A stretch of 64,000 nt of DNA from Cobetia marina (GCF_001720485.1 NZ_CP017114.1:2170001-2234000); one strand, 5' to 3'; counted from the stretch's first letter, positions 26,986 to 37,463 are shown. Program-made: numbers and translations. The notes: generated from the letters alone by a model not told the origin.

Positions 26986-28374
26986 TCAAGTGCGGGTCAC
27001 GCTGCGCATGGTCACGAATTCTTCGGCAGCGGTCGGGTGGATACCGACCGTCAGGTCGAAGTCGGTCTTGGTCAAGCCAGCACGTACGGCAATGCCGATG
27101 CCCTGCATGATCTCGCCTGCCTCATCCCCCACCATGTGGACGCCGACGACCTTGTCGGTTGCATCATCGACGATCAGCTTCATCAGACTGCGCTCGTCAC
27201 TGCCGGACAGCGTGTGCTTCATCGGGCGGAAATCGGCGGTGTAGACACGGATGCTGTCGAACTTCTCGCGCGCCGCTTCCTCGCTGAGGCCGACGGTGCC
27301 GATGTTGGGGTGACAGAACACCGCCGTCGCGATGGTGTCGTAATCCAGGCCACCGACCACGCCATCACCGAAGTGTGCGCGAACCAGATGCATGGCCTCT
27401 TCCAGCGCAACCGGCGTGAGTTCCGGCCCGCCGGTGATGTCACCGAGTGCCAGGATGGAAGGCGTGGTGGTCTCGAAGCGCTCATTGACGCGCACGGTAC
27501 CGTCGGCATTCAGCTCGACATCGACATTCTCGAGCCCGAGACCATCGATGTTCGGCTTGCGACCGGTCGCGGCGAGAATGCAGTCGACTTCCAGCACCTG
27601 GCCATCGCTGAGGCTGACCTGATAGACATCGCCCTGCTTGTCGATGGACTGCACGGTGGTGTTGAAGTGCAGGTTGACGCCCTTCTTGACCATCTCGTCA
27701 CGCGTGAAGGCACGCACTTCATCGTCAAAGCCCCGCAGGAACAGCTCGCCGCGATAGCTCAGATGCGCCTCGGCTCCCAGGCCATTGAAGATGCTGGCGA
27801 ACTCGACGGCGATGTAGCCGCCGCCAATGACGAAGAAGCGCTTGGGGAACTGCTCGAGATCGAAGATGCGGTTGGAGTCCAGCGCATGCTCACGGCCCGG
27901 GAAGTCCGGCAGGAAAGGCCAGCCACCGGTGGCCACCAGAATCTTCGCGGCGGTATAGCGCTTGCCGTTGACTTCGACGGTGTTGGCATCGGCGATCGTG
28001 GCACGGCCGTCGATCAGCGTGGTGCCGGAGTTGTTGAGCATGTTGCGGTAGATGCCGTTCAGGCGCGTGATCTCGGCGGTCTTGCGATCTCGCAGAGTGG
28101 CCCAGTCAAACCGGGGAGCCTCGCCGATGTTCCAACCGAAACCTGCGCTGTCCTTGAAGGAATCATGGTAGTGAGCCGCATAGGAGTAGAGCTTCTTCGG
28201 CACGCAACCCACGTTGACGCAGGTGCCGCCGAGATAGCGATCTTCCGCGACGGCAACGCGTGCACCGGTGGCTGCGGCAGTACGCGCTGCACGCACACCG
28301 CCGGAACCGGCGCCAATGACGAACAGGTCGAAGTCAAACTGGCCTGTCACAGGCTGTTGGGTCTGATCGGACAC
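26986..28374 (-). CDS. gorA: glutathione-disulfide reductase
   Basis: A 462-residue NADPH/FAD oxidoreductase that regenerates reduced glutathione. FAD-binding [11 protein letters not shown], the redox disulfide [13 protein letters not shown] (Cys 52, Cys 57), NADPH-site [10 protein letters not shown], the second FAD motif ILALGDITG and the C-terminal [11 protein letters not shown] with the active-site His-Glu pair are all present. Full length. The start is a GTG at 28374 with AAGGAG six bases upstream, an unusual but well supported start. Monocistronic, with its own terminator. Confidence 0.96.
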   Translation of the reverse strand: MSDQTQQPVTGQFDFDLFVIGAGSGGVRAARTAAATGARVAVAEDRYLGGTCVNVGCVPKKLYSYAAHYHDSFKDSAGFGWNIGEAPRFDWATLRDRKTAEITRLNGIYRNMLNNSGTTLIDGRATIADANTVEVNGKRYTAAKILVATGGWPFLPDFPGREHALDSNRIFDLEQFPKRFFVIGGGYIAVEFASIFNGLGAEAHLSYRGELFLRGFDDEVRAFTRDEMVKKGVNLHFNTTVQSIDKQGDVYQVSLSDGQVLEVDCILAATGRKPNIDGLGLENVDVELNADGTVRVNERFETTTPSILALGDITGGPELTPVALEEAMHLVRAHFGDGVVGGLDYDTIATAVFCHPNIGTVGLSEEAAREKFDSIRVYTADFRPMKHTLSGSDERSLMKLIVDDATDKVVGVHMVGDEAGEIMQGIGIAVRAGLTKTDFDLTVGIHPTAAEEFVTMRSVTRT

Positions 28375-28652
28375 GGGAATCTCCTTGATGAATTGGCCAC
28401 ATGGTATCAGGAGTCATGCCCCTCGGCAGCCCCATGACGTGGGCCGCGGTCATCCGCCATCGTGACTGCTGGTTGACCCTGCAGGTCATCGCGCGGTAAA
28501 AATACCAATGATGTTAGACAAAAGTTACAACATGCGCCGCTCACGATGGCCTGCGATGTTGACATATTGCATTGCAGAGGGCCTGGCGGCGGCAAGCATG
28601 TCTGTACAACATCTTCCCCTGCCCCGTCATCCTGATAAGTGGTCCCCTCGCC

Positions 28653-29309
28653 ATGAGCAATATTGAAAAGCTGTTGGAGCAGAACAAGGTCTGGGCCGAG
28701 TCCATGACCGAGCGTGATCCTGACTTCTTCAAGCGACTCTCCGACCAGCAGAATCCGGACTATCTGTGGATCGGCTGTTCCGACTCACGCGTCCCCGCCA
28801 ACCAGATCATCGATCTCCCGCCGGGTGAAGTCTTCGTTCACCGCAACGTCGCCAACCTGATTCACTACAACGACATGAATGCGTTGTCAGTGATCCAGTA
28901 CGCCGTGGATGTCCTCAAGGTCGAGCACATCATGATCGTCGGCCATTACGGTTGTGGTGGTGTACGCGCTGCCATCACCGGCGGGGACAACGGCATGGTG
29001 GACTACTGGCTGCACAGTCTGCGCGAGCTCTACAACCTGCATCACGCCGAGCTCAAGGACTTGCCGCTGGACGAACAGGTCGACCGCATGTGTGAGCTGA
29101 ATGCGCGTTCTCAGGTACAGAACCTGGCGCGCACCAAGATCCTCCAGCGTGCCTGGGAGCGCGGTCAGAATCTGCAGATCCATGGTTGGGTCTATGGCCT
29201 CTCGGATGGTCGCGTCAACAACCTGGAGTGCACCATCAGCGGTCTCTCCCAGGTGCCGAACCTCTATCGGGTTGATCGCCTGACGCCTGTCGCCGGCAGC
29301 AATGAGTAA
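28653..29309 (+). CDS. can: beta-carbonic anhydrase
   Basis: A 218-residue beta-class carbonic anhydrase interconverting CO2 and bicarbonate in the cytoplasm. The zinc ligands and catalytic pair are at the same positions as in E. coli Can: Cys 42 and Asp 44-Arg 46 in GCSDSRVPA, His 98 and Cys 101 in VGHYGCGGV. The conserved VFVHRNVANLI is also present. The MSNIEKLLEQN start at ATG 28653 matches homologues; the reading back to 28572 is not homologous. No strong ribosome site. It is divergent from gorA with a 278-base spacer. Confidence 0.95.
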   Translation: MSNIEKLLEQNKVWAESMTERDPDFFKRLSDQQNPDYLWIGCSDSRVPANQIIDLPPGEVFVHRNVANLIHYNDMNALSVIQYAVDVLKVEHIMIVGHYGCGGVRAAITGGDNGMVDYWLHSLRELYNLHHAELKDLPLDEQVDRMCELNARSQVQNLARTKILQRAWERGQNLQIHGWVYGLSDGRVNNLECTISGLSQVPNLYRVDRLTPVAGSNE

Positions 29310-30044
29310 GTGAAATGAGTAAGTGAGCAGGCGCACCCTGCTCTGCCTCCACGCCTGAGGCTTCTCGGCTCGTCAGCGGTGCGCCACCCACACGCCTTCC
29401 TTTCGGGAGGCGTGTCACGTTGCAGCGTTGATTTCGGGTGTATGACGCCCGCGAGACTGCGCACAACGACTAGACCTTAGTCGCGAATCAAGCCTCGCAC
29501 CAGAACGGTGCACCTCATCGTTTCCTTCCAGGCAATCTCGGATTCCTCGTCCGGGAACACCGCCTCGTCAAGAATTTCCCCGCCGTCATCTCCGCAAGAC
29601 AGGCTCCGTCGTCTGCCCGACTCGCGAGAGGACACGATGGCGTGGCTCTCTTGCCACCTTTCGATGAGCCAGGATGCATATCGCCATCAAGCCATTGAAT
29701 TGAATAAGAATATCCCTTCAACCGCCTTTGTCGGGATGCCATCACCACTCACGCTCTCCCCACGTGACGCCGGCAAGAGACTTAACCAACCGTCCTGAAC
29801 GACACTTGCCATCGTCCAACGAACGCCATGCAAGACGCCCTTGCCTCGTGATGCACCAGCAACGTGTGTGTTGCGCTTTTGTCGACACCGCTATTCACGG
29901 CCTGAATCTGGCTAGTCAACATTTCGATTGTCTCTGTGCGGCGTGTCTCACTACTGTGAAAGCGCATCCTTGCGTGTCGCCCTGAGGGAGACAATGCGAA
30001 GAGAGCCACAAGAACAACCAAACATCACAAGCAAAGGGAAGCTC
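29310..30044. other. long intergenic region before the dipeptide transporter operon
   Basis: 735 bases without a convincing gene. A hairpin CACGCCTTCC / GGGAGGCGTG (29391-29400, 29405-29414) may end the can transcript. The stretch 29690-29720 is AT-rich. The rest probably contains the promoter and leader of the dpp-like operon; no riboswitch class was recognised. Confidence 0.5.
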
Positions 30045-31640
30045 ATGACCCGTCAGAATGCCTTCCAGTCCCTCTTCCAAAAGAAGACCCTGTGCGCGCT
30101 GATCGGCAGCGCGACATTGGCCATGGCGACACCAGCCCTGGCCGAAGATGTCACCTTGCGCATGGCCTACGACGCAGACCCGGTCACGCTCGATATCCAC
30201 GAGCAACTCTCCGGCGGCACTCTGCAGCTGTCGCACATGGTCTATGACCCGCTGATTCGCTGGAACAAGGACCTGGGCTTCGATGGCCGTCTGGCCAAGA
30301 GCTGGGAGCGTGTCGATGACAACACCATGCGCTTCCATCTGCGCGAAGGCGTCAAGTTCCATTCCGGCAATGACTTCTCCGCCAAGGATGTGGTCTGGAC
30401 CATCGAGCGCCTCAAGAAGAGTGCTGACTTCAAGGCCATCTTCGCACCGTTCACTGACGTCAAGGCAGTGGATGACTACACCGTGGATCTGGTAACCGAC
30501 AAGCCCTTCCCGCTGGTGCTGAATGCCGCGACCTACATCTTCCCGATGGACAGCAAGTTCTATTCCGGCGAGACCGAAGACGGCAAGGCCAAGGATGAGA
30601 TCGCCAAGGCCGCCAACACCTTCGCCTCACGCAACGAGTCCGGTACCGGCCCCTACAAGGTCACTGACCGTCAGCAGGGCGTGAAGATCAGCTTCGAACG
30701 CTTCGAGGATTACTGGGATACCGAATCCCCGGGCAATGTCGACGACATCGTGCTGACGCCGATCAAGGAAAACGCCACCCGTGTCGCGGCGCTGCTCTCC
30801 GGCGACATGGACTTCATCGCGCCGGTACCGCCGACCGATCTGGAACGCATCCGCAAGCAGGATGGCGTGCACCTGGTCGAGATGGGCGGCACCCGCATCA
30901 TCACCTTCCAGATGAACCAGGAACGTGTCGAAGCCTTCAAGGACAAGCGTGTCCGTCAGGCGGTCAACTACGCCATCAATCAGGAAGGCATCGCCCAGAA
31001 GCTGATGAAGGGCTTCGCGACCCCCGCCGCCCAGATGTCGCCGGATGGCTATCAGGGCCACAATCCTGAGCTGACACCGCGCTATGACGTGGCCAAGGCC
31101 AAGGAGCTGATGAAGGAAGCCGGTTACGAGGATGGCTTCGAGATCAGCATGATGGCGCCCAACAACCGCTATGTGAACGACGCCAAGATCGCTCAGGCCG
31201 TCGCCTCGATGCTGGCCAAGATCAACATTACGGTAGATCTCAAGACCCTGCCCAAGGCCCAGTACTGGCCGGAATATGATGCACGTGCGGCCGACATGAT
31301 GATGATCGGCTGGCACTCGGATACCGAAGACAGCGCCAACTTCTTCGAATTCCTGACCTTCTGCCCGGATGCCGACAGCGGTGTCGGTCAGTACAATTCC
31401 GGCAACTACTGCAACCCGGACGTCGACAAGATGGTCACCGAGGCCAACCTGGAGACCGACACCGAGAAGCGCGCCAAGATGTTGCAGGCTGCCGAGAAAG
31501 CCGTCTACGACGATGCCGGCTTCGTGCCGCTGCACTGGCAGAACCTTGCCTGGGGCGCGCGTGATGGCGTCAACATCGAGCCGGTCCTCAACGTGATGAA
31601 CTTCCCGTACCTGGGTGATCTGGTCATCGACCAGGACTGA
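30045..31640 (+). CDS. dipeptide/oligopeptide ABC transporter substrate-binding protein (DppA-like)
   Basis: A 531-residue periplasmic binding protein of family 5 (SBP_bac_5). A signal peptide ends near ATPALA-EDV (about residue 34). Typical segments are AYDADPVTLDIHEQL, REGVKFHSGNDFSAKDVVWT, ESGTGPYKV and FKDKRVRQAVNYAINQE. GCAAAGGGAAGCTC before ATG 30045 decides the start; the longer reading from 29928 lacks homology. It is the first gene of a five-gene transporter, separated from the permeases by a 324-base stem-loop spacer, which would allow more receptor than membrane parts. The nearby prolidase and overall similarity suggest di- or oligopeptides as substrate. Confidence 0.92.
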   Translation: MTRQNAFQSLFQKKTLCALIGSATLAMATPALAEDVTLRMAYDADPVTLDIHEQLSGGTLQLSHMVYDPLIRWNKDLGFDGRLAKSWERVDDNTMRFHLREGVKFHSGNDFSAKDVVWTIERLKKSADFKAIFAPFTDVKAVDDYTVDLVTDKPFPLVLNAATYIFPMDSKFYSGETEDGKAKDEIAKAANTFASRNESGTGPYKVTDRQQGVKISFERFEDYWDTESPGNVDDIVLTPIKENATRVAALLSGDMDFIAPVPPTDLERIRKQDGVHLVEMGGTRIITFQMNQERVEAFKDKRVRQAVNYAINQEGIAQKLMKGFATPAAQMSPDGYQGHNPELTPRYDVAKAKELMKEAGYEDGFEISMMAPNNRYVNDAKIAQAVASMLAKINITVDLKTLPKAQYWPEYDARAADMMMIGWHSDTEDSANFFEFLTFCPDADSGVGQYNSGNYCNPDVDKMVTEANLETDTEKRAKMLQAAEKAVYDDAGFVPLHWQNLAWGARDGVNIEPVLNVMNFPYLGDLVIDQD

Positions 31641-31964
31641 TCCCACGCCGTGAGTGAGTGACAGGCACTGAACCGTCTTGCATCGTCCAGTGTCATGTTC
31701 CTGGCCACGCACCCCTCGCGACAGGCAAGTCAGGCAACCGGAGATAGGCAACGTGAGCTCTCTGGTTGCCCTGCTTGGCTGAAGGCGACGACTTACCCCC
31801 GCCTGTTCCTTCCCCTTGGTCATCGCCTCTCGGTGATGGGTTGGGGAGCCTGTGCCCGATGACAGGCCAGCGACAGGCGGGACTCCTGACACCCAGCGCG
31901 ATTGGCCAGCCAGACCAGGCCGCCGCGCGCGAGACCGTGATGTTCACGAGGAAGGTGGCGATCC
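31641..31964. other. spacer between DppA-like gene and permease genes
   Basis: 324 bases without a gene. The prominent structure is the stem-loop at 31733-31770. The remainder is GC-rich with no ORF of interest. Confidence 0.6.
31733..31770 (+). other. intercistronic stem-loop in the dpp-like operon
   Basis: GGCAACC-G-GAGA (31733-31744) pairs with TCTC-T-GGTTGCC (31759-31770), one G-U pair, 14-base loop. No T-tract. It could be an RNA 3'-end stabiliser for the receptor mRNA, a common arrangement in binding-protein operons. Confidence 0.6.
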
Positions 31965-33011
31965 ATGATTGCCTTTCTGATCAAACGCCTGATGCACGCC
32001 GTACTGGTCATGTTCGTGATCAGCATCATCAGCTTCGCCATTCAGGACAACCTGGGCGACCCGCTGCGCGAGATGACCGGCCAGGCCGTGTCAGAAGCCC
32101 AGCGTGAAGTCATGCGCGATGAAATGGGGCTCAACGACCCCTTCATCACCCAATATCTGCGTTTTGCCGGCAATGCCCTGCAAGGGGATCTCGGCACCTC
32201 GTATTTCTACAAGCAGCCAGCGACCGAGGTGATTCTCAAGCACCTGCCCGCCACGCTGGAACTGGTGATGGCCTCGAGCCTGATCATCATCCTGCTCTCT
32301 GCCCCCATCGGCGTGTTCGCGGCGATCCGCCCACGCAACTGGCTGTCACGCCTGTTCATGGGCACCTCGATCATCGGGATCTCGGTGCCGGTGTTCCTGA
32401 CCGCCATCGTGTTGATCCAGCTGTTCGCGATCGGCGTCACGGTGGACTGGTTCCCCGGTGATACCCCCTGGGGCAGTGTGCTGAACGGCATGCTCTCCAC
32501 CGATGGCGGCATGCCTTCCTACGGGCGGGGTGAGCTGGTCCATGTGGCAGGCCCCTGGTCCAGCGGCTTCTTCACCGCCGATGGCCTCTGGCATCTGGTA
32601 CTGCCGGCCATCTCGCTGGCCTCGATCATGCTGCCGCTGTTCATCCGCCTGATTCGCGCCGAGATGATGGAGGTCCTGCAGTCGGACTACATCAAGTTCG
32701 CACGTGCCAAGGGGATCGGCCTCAAGCGCATCTACTTCCTGCACGCACTGAAGAACACCATGCTGCCGGTGATCACCGTCGGCGGCGTGCAGATCGGCAC
32801 CATGGTGGCCTACACCATCCTGACCGAGACCGTCTTCCAGTGGCCGGGCATGGGCCTGATGTTCCTCGAGGCCATCACCCGCTCCGACATTCCGCTGATC
32901 GTGGCCTACCTGATGATGGTCGGCGTGATCTTCGTGATCACCAATACGCTCGTCGACCTGATCTACGGTCTGGTCAACCCCACCGTCAAGCTTGCGGGGA
33001 AATCGGCATGA
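31965..33011 (+). CDS. dipeptide/oligopeptide ABC transporter permease (DppB-like)
   Basis: A 348-residue inner-membrane permease. It has the N-terminal MIAFLIKRLMHAVLVMFVIS anchor, then DPLREMTGQAVSEAQREVMR in the periplasm, and the BPD permease domain with ARAKGIGLKRIYFLHALKN as the ATPase-contact (EAA-like) loop. Six or more membrane helices are visible. Length is within the DppB range. GAGGAAGGTGGCGATCC precedes ATG 31965. The stop overlaps the next start as ATGA, so DppB- and DppC-like subunits are translationally coupled. Confidence 0.93.
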   Translation: MIAFLIKRLMHAVLVMFVISIISFAIQDNLGDPLREMTGQAVSEAQREVMRDEMGLNDPFITQYLRFAGNALQGDLGTSYFYKQPATEVILKHLPATLELVMASSLIIILLSAPIGVFAAIRPRNWLSRLFMGTSIIGISVPVFLTAIVLIQLFAIGVTVDWFPGDTPWGSVLNGMLSTDGGMPSYGRGELVHVAGPWSSGFFTADGLWHLVLPAISLASIMLPLFIRLIRAEMMEVLQSDYIKFARAKGIGLKRIYFLHALKNTMLPVITVGGVQIGTMVAYTILTETVFQWPGMGLMFLEAITRSDIPLIVAYLMMVGVIFVITNTLVDLIYGLVNPTVKLAGKSA

Positions 33012-33988
33012 GCCATTCCACTTCCGAGACCCATACGCCCGTCACTCCGAAGACCAGCTCCATCGCGGTTCCCGGACGCTGGCAGCGCTTCCGTGAGTCC
33101 TATCTGGTCTACAGCTTCAAGCGTGACTGGATGGCCCAGGCCTGCCTGCTGGTCTTCATCGCCATGGTGCTCGGGGCCTTTCTCGCCCCGTGGATCGCCC
33201 CGGCGGACCCCTATGACCTGGCCACCATCGACATCATGAACTCGGAGCTTCCGCCGGCGTGGATGGCGGGTGGTGATCCGGCCTTCCTGCTGGGCACCGA
33301 TGCCCAGGGGCGAGATCTGCTCTCCACCATTCTGTACGGCACGCGCGTGTCGCTGCTGATCGGCTTCGGTGCCGTGATTCTGCAGGCGTTGCTCGGCGTG
33401 ACCTTCGGGCTGCTGGCGGGCTATCTGGGGGGACGTGTCGATGCCTTCCTGATGCGCATGGCCGATATCCAGCTGTCGTTCTCGACCCTGATGGTGGCCA
33501 TCGTGGTGGGTGCCATCATCAAGGCGACCTTCGGTGGCGCCGCCTTCTCGGACTATGCGCTGATCCTGCTGATCCTGATCATCGGGCTGGCGGAATGGCC
33601 CCAGTATGCGCGTACCGTCAGGGCGTCCGTGCTGGCGGAGAAGAGCAAGGAATATGTCGATGCCGCACGGGTGATGGGCTTCCGCTCCCGCCGCATCATG
33701 TTCCGCCATATTCTGCCCAATACCCTGTCGCCGATCTTCGTCATCTCCACCGTGCAGATCGCCAACGCGATCATCTCGGAGGCGGCGCTGTCCTTCCTCG
33801 GCCTCGGCATGCCGGAAACCCAGCCGTCACTGGGCTCACTGATCAAATCCGGCTTCGACTATCTGCAGTCAGGCAGCTGGTGGATCACGCTGATTCCCGG
33901 TGGCGTGCTGATTCTGCTGGTACTGGTGATCAATCTGCTGGGCGACTGGCTGCGTGACGTGATGAACCCCCGCCTCTACAAGGGCTGA
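33008..33988 (+). CDS. dipeptide/oligopeptide ABC transporter permease (DppC-like)
   Basis: A 326-residue partner permease. After a 35-residue polar N terminus come the first helix (ACLLVFIAMVLGAFLAPWIA), the family sequence FLLGTDAQGRDLLSTILYG, and the EAA-like loop DAARVMGFRSRRIMFRHILPN. The end, LLGDWLRDVMNPRLYKG, is a classic DppC C terminus. Start at ATG 33008 inside the dppB-like stop; the ATPase gene follows after 20 bases. Confidence 0.94.
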   Translation: MSHSTSETHTPVTPKTSSIAVPGRWQRFRESYLVYSFKRDWMAQACLLVFIAMVLGAFLAPWIAPADPYDLATIDIMNSELPPAWMAGGDPAFLLGTDAQGRDLLSTILYGTRVSLLIGFGAVILQALLGVTFGLLAGYLGGRVDAFLMRMADIQLSFSTLMVAIVVGAIIKATFGGAAFSDYALILLILIIGLAEWPQYARTVRASVLAEKSKEYVDAARVMGFRSRRIMFRHILPNTLSPIFVISTVQIANAIISEAALSFLGLGMPETQPSLGSLIKSGFDYLQSGSWWITLIPGGVLILLVLVINLLGDWLRDVMNPRLYKG

Positions 33989-34008
33989 AGCCGCGAGGAA
34001 TCAAGACA

Positions 34009-35040
34009 ATGGCATTACTTGAAGTCAACCACCTCGATGTCCGCTTCGCCATGCGAGGCGGCGAGGTCCGCGCCCTGCGCGACGTCAGTTTCACGCTGGA
34101 ACGTGGCGAACGCCTGGGCATCGTGGGCGAGTCGGGGGCCGGCAAGTCGGTCGCCGCCTTCACCATCCTGAATCTGATCGCCAAGCCCGGCTACATCGCC
34201 GGCGGCGAGATCAAATTCGATGGCGAAGTGCTCAACACCATGAAGCCCAAGGCGATGCAATCGATTCGCGGCAATCGCATCTCGATGATCTTCCAGGACC
34301 CGATGATGACGCTGAATCCGGTGCTGACCATCGGCGAACAGATGATCGAGTGCTTGAAGGCGCACCGCCGCATCTCCAGCAAGGATGCGCGTGCCATCGC
34401 CCTGCACAAGCTCAATCAGGTCTTCATTCCCTCACCGGAAAAGCGTCTTGATCAGTACCCGCATGAGCTGTCCGGTGGCATGCGTCAGCGCATCATCATC
34501 GCCATCGCGTTGCTGCTGGACCCGGACATCATCGTCGCCGATGAGCCGACCACCGCACTGGATGTGACCATCCAGGCCGAGATCATGGAGCTGCTGTTGC
34601 TGCTGTGCGAGAAGCACAATGTCGGGCTGATCCTGATCACCCACGACCTGGGTGTCGTCAGCCAGGTGACCCAGCGCACCCTGGTGATGTATGCCGGCCG
34701 CGTGATCGAGCAGGGCCCGACCCGCGAGATCATCAATGATGCTCAGCCCCCCTATACCCAGGGGCTGATCAACGCCCTGCCCCAGATGGCCACGCCCGGT
34801 AGTCGCCTGAATCAGATTCGCGGCTCGATGCCCACGCTGACCAAGATTCCGGCTGGCTGCGCCTTCAATCCGCGCTGTGATTTCGCGGCGGATGTCTGTC
34901 ATGAGCAGGTGCCCGCCTTCGTGGCATCCGGCAATTGCAAGGTGGCCTGCCACATGGTGCAGGCGATGGTGAAAGGAGAGTCGTGGACCCCGATCGTCAC
35001 CGATGCCTCCCAGGCTCCCCGAACGGAGGTGAACGCATGA
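34009..35040 (+). CDS. dipeptide/oligopeptide ABC transporter ATP-binding protein (DppD-like)
   Basis: A 343-residue ATPase of the OppD/DppD family. Walker [14 protein letters not shown]-loop [12 protein letters not shown], signature [14 protein letters not shown], Walker [10 protein letters not shown] and the switch His in LITHDLGVV are intact. The C-terminal oligopeptide domain contains the Cys cluster [15 protein letters not shown], which in relatives binds an Fe-S cluster. GAGGAATCAAGACA precedes ATG 34009. Its stop overlaps the next start (ATGA). Confidence 0.94.
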   Translation: MALLEVNHLDVRFAMRGGEVRALRDVSFTLERGERLGIVGESGAGKSVAAFTILNLIAKPGYIAGGEIKFDGEVLNTMKPKAMQSIRGNRISMIFQDPMMTLNPVLTIGEQMIECLKAHRRISSKDARAIALHKLNQVFIPSPEKRLDQYPHELSGGMRQRIIIAIALLLDPDIIVADEPTTALDVTIQAEIMELLLLLCEKHNVGLILITHDLGVVSQVTQRTLVMYAGRVIEQGPTREIINDAQPPYTQGLINALPQMATPGSRLNQIRGSMPTLTKIPAGCAFNPRCDFAADVCHEQVPAFVASGNCKVACHMVQAMVKGESWTPIVTDASQAPRTEVNA

Positions 35041-36104
35041 GTCAGGCCATTCTCACACCAGAGGAGCGTCTCGCCAGCGGGACAAGTGCCGCGCTCGGCG
35101 ACACCCTGGTCGAGATCCGCGATCTCGAGAAACGTTTCTCGCTGTCCGGTGACTTCCTCGAACAGCTGACCTTCGAGAAGGGACGCCTGCGGCGCAAGCA
35201 GGAGTACGTGCATGCCATCAATGGCGTCACTCTCGACGTCAAGCGGGGCGAGGCGTTGTGTGTCGTCGGCGAGTCCGGCTGTGGCAAGTCGACGGTCGCA
35301 CGTACCGTGATGGGGCTGCTCAAGCCCAGTGGCGGGGAGATACGGTTCGACGGGACACGTATCGATGACATGGCACCCAGGGACCTGCTGCCCTATCGCC
35401 GTCGCATGCAGATGATCTTCCAGAACCCCTATGCGTCGCTCAATCCCCGCATGACCATCCAGCAGACGCTGGAGGAGCCGCTGCGCTTCCACCAGCCGAC
35501 ACTGAAGGATGGTGAGATCCGCGACAAGATCGAGGAAGTGATGCGCTCGGTGGGGATCGACCCGGATTGGGGCAAGCGCTATGCCCACGAGTTCTCCGGT
35601 GGCCAGCGCCAGCGCATCTCGATTGCCCGCGCACTGGCGGTGGACCCCGAGTTCATCGTCGCCGATGAGCCGATCTCGGCACTGGATGTCTCGATTCAGG
35701 CTCAGGTGCTCAATCTGATGATGGATGCGCAGGAACAGCGGGATCTGACCTACCTGTTCATCACCCATGATCTTGCCGTGGTAGAGCACTTCGGGACACG
35801 TGTCGCCGTGATGTACCTGGGGACCCTGTGTGAGCTGGCGGACACTCGCTCGTTGTTCGCTCGCCCCAGACATCCCTACACCCAGGCACTGATGTCGGCG
35901 ATACCGCGCCTGCATGATGACAAGCCCAATCACATCCGCCTGGAGGGTGAGGTGCCGACCCCGGTGAATCTGCCATCGGGCTGCGTCTTCCATGGCCGCT
36001 GCCCGCATGCCAATGAACGCTGCCGTCGGGAGATCCCGCGCTTGATCGCCATCGAGGGTGGTCAGGTGGCCTGCCATGCCGTCGAGGAAGGCAGAATCGA
36101 CTGA
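35037..36104 (+). CDS. dipeptide/oligopeptide ABC transporter ATP-binding protein (DppF-like)
   Basis: The second ATPase, 355 residues. A 55-residue leader holds a family-type insert (LSGDFLEQLTFEKGRLRRKQ) before Walker A GESGCGKSTVART; then Q-loop MIFQNPYASLNPR, signature HEFSGGQRQRISIA, Walker B ADEPISALD and FITHDLAVV. It ends with the Cys-containing segment GCVFHGRCPHANERC. It completes the DppABCDF-like set; a GC-rich hairpin follows the stop. GAACGGAGGTGAACGC precedes ATG 35037. Confidence 0.94.
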   Translation: MSQAILTPEERLASGTSAALGDTLVEIRDLEKRFSLSGDFLEQLTFEKGRLRRKQEYVHAINGVTLDVKRGEALCVVGESGCGKSTVARTVMGLLKPSGGEIRFDGTRIDDMAPRDLLPYRRRMQMIFQNPYASLNPRMTIQQTLEEPLRFHQPTLKDGEIRDKIEEVMRSVGIDPDWGKRYAHEFSGGQRQRISIARALAVDPEFIVADEPISALDVSIQAQVLNLMMDAQEQRDLTYLFITHDLAVVEHFGTRVAVMYLGTLCELADTRSLFARPRHPYTQALMSAIPRLHDDKPNHIRLEGEVPTPVNLPSGCVFHGRCPHANERCRREIPRLIAIEGGQVACHAVEEGRID

Positions 36105-36483
36105 GCAGGACACCTGCCCAGATGCCACTCCGTGGTGAGTCGCCCCGTGCCTCAGGGCCCGGCCCTCGGGGCACGGATGGCGATGTCCAAGGCAGCCGGC
36201 GCAAGCCGACTGCCTTGTCGTCTGATGACATGCCTGGCGTGGACTTTCGGGTCGACATCGACGGATCGACGATTGCATCCCACTCTCGGTCTAGGGCAAC
36301 ATCTCGCAGATCCGATATTGACCAAGGGGTCAATCCGCCCGGTAGCGAATCGTCACGATGAACGCTGCCGGGCATGGCGCCATTGACCTCCCCGCAAGAT
36401 ACCCTGGTGTGACACGTCCGCAGAGATGTGCGCCCGACCTCCTGACATGGCCTGTTGACAGGCCGACGAGGCACACCGAATCC
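36105..36483. other. spacer between transporter operon and LysR gene
   Basis: 379 bases with no gene. It contains the GC-rich hairpin at 36145-36176. The region just before 36484 presumably holds the LysR promoter. No convincing T-N11-A site was singled out. Confidence 0.5.
36145..36176 (+). terminator. GC-rich hairpin after the dpp-like operon
   Basis: CCGTGCC and AGGGCC (36145-36159) pair with GGCCCT and GGCACGG (36161-36176) around small mismatches. It lacks a T-tract, so it may be a transcript end stabiliser or a weak terminator. Confidence 0.5.
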
Positions 36484-37410
36484 ATGGAAATACGCTGGCT
36501 CGAAGACTTCATCGTTCTGGCTCAGACCCGTCACTTTTCACGGGCAGCCGATGCACAGAATGTCTCTCAGCCCACCTTTTCTCGCCGTATCAAACTGCTG
36601 GAAGAGGAGATGGGCACCACATTGATCAATCGCCAGACCTTGCCACTGTCACTCACCCCTGCCGGGGATGAGTTTCTCCAGCTGTGCGAGCAGATTACCG
36701 AGCGGGTACGCATCACGCGTGAACGTCTGCAGGACATGGCCCAGCAGCAGGCCAGCAAGATCTCGCTCGGTGCGCCGCAATCGCTGGTATCACATTTCCT
36801 GCCCGAATGGCTGGATCAGCACCAGCTGCGGGAGCAGGTGTTTCCCTATCTGCGTGCGACGGGCTGGCTGGCGGCGGATTACTTTCATGGTCTGGATCGC
36901 GGCGAGTGTGATCTGGCCATGTGTTACTGGCCTCAGGCACGTGTGGACCTCGGCTTTGAGCTGGACAGTTATCAATACCTGGTAGTCGGTGAGGAGTGCT
37001 TCATTCCGCTATGCGCGCCCCAGGCGGATGGCAGCCCGCTTCACCCCCTGCCGGGCACGCGTCGCAATCCCTTGCCGTTCATCAGCCCTCACCCCCGCGC
37101 CGTCATCGCGACCTCATTGACGGCTCACCTGGCTCAGGTGCCCGTCCAGGCACACCTGGTGACCATGAACGAGAACATCCAGGCAGCCAACATCAAGGCA
37201 CTGGTGCTGCAGGGCTACGGCATCGGCTGGTTGCCACAGCGTCTGGCGGCCGCGGAGATGGCCAGCGGGCAGCTGGTGCGCGCCGGAGATGAACGCTGGG
37301 ATCTGCCACTGCATATTCGACTCTATCGCCCGCGAGAGCCACGTCACGCCAGCGTCAGTGAGCTATGGTCGCGGCTTGGCAAGCCACCGGAGTCCGGCGG
37401 ACTGACCTGA
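36484..37410 (+). CDS. LysR-family transcriptional regulator
   Basis: A 308-residue LysR regulator. The N-terminal winged helix is unmistakable (MEIRWLEDFIVLAQTRHFSRAA, NVSQPTFSRRIKLLEEEMG), followed by the effector-binding domain. The NVSQPTFSRRI recognition helix and the NRQTLPLSLTPAG wing recall the HypT/YjiE subgroup. It lies between the dipeptide operon and the prolidase, in the same direction, and 53 bases before the latter, so it probably shares a transcript with it. Local control of peptide use is the natural inference; the effector is unknown. Start ATG 36484 by homology. Confidence 0.92.
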   Translation: MEIRWLEDFIVLAQTRHFSRAADAQNVSQPTFSRRIKLLEEEMGTTLINRQTLPLSLTPAGDEFLQLCEQITERVRITRERLQDMAQQQASKISLGAPQSLVSHFLPEWLDQHQLREQVFPYLRATGWLAADYFHGLDRGECDLAMCYWPQARVDLGFELDSYQYLVVGEECFIPLCAPQADGSPLHPLPGTRRNPLPFISPHPRAVIATSLTAHLAQVPVQAHLVTMNENIQAANIKALVLQGYGIGWLPQRLAAAEMASGQLVRAGDERWDLPLHIRLYRPREPRHASVSELWSRLGKPPESGGLT

Positions 37411-37463
37411 AGGACTCGCCGGCGACAGCGCAGCTCTGAACCACATTGACATAAGGAAGACAG

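Noticed and set aside
27037..28437. 466-codon plus-strand ORF opposite gorA
   Set aside because: Antisense shadow; gorA has every catalytic motif on the other strand.
34899..36278. 459-codon minus-strand ORF opposite the DppF-like gene
   Set aside because: Shadow of an ABC ATPase with intact Walker and signature motifs.
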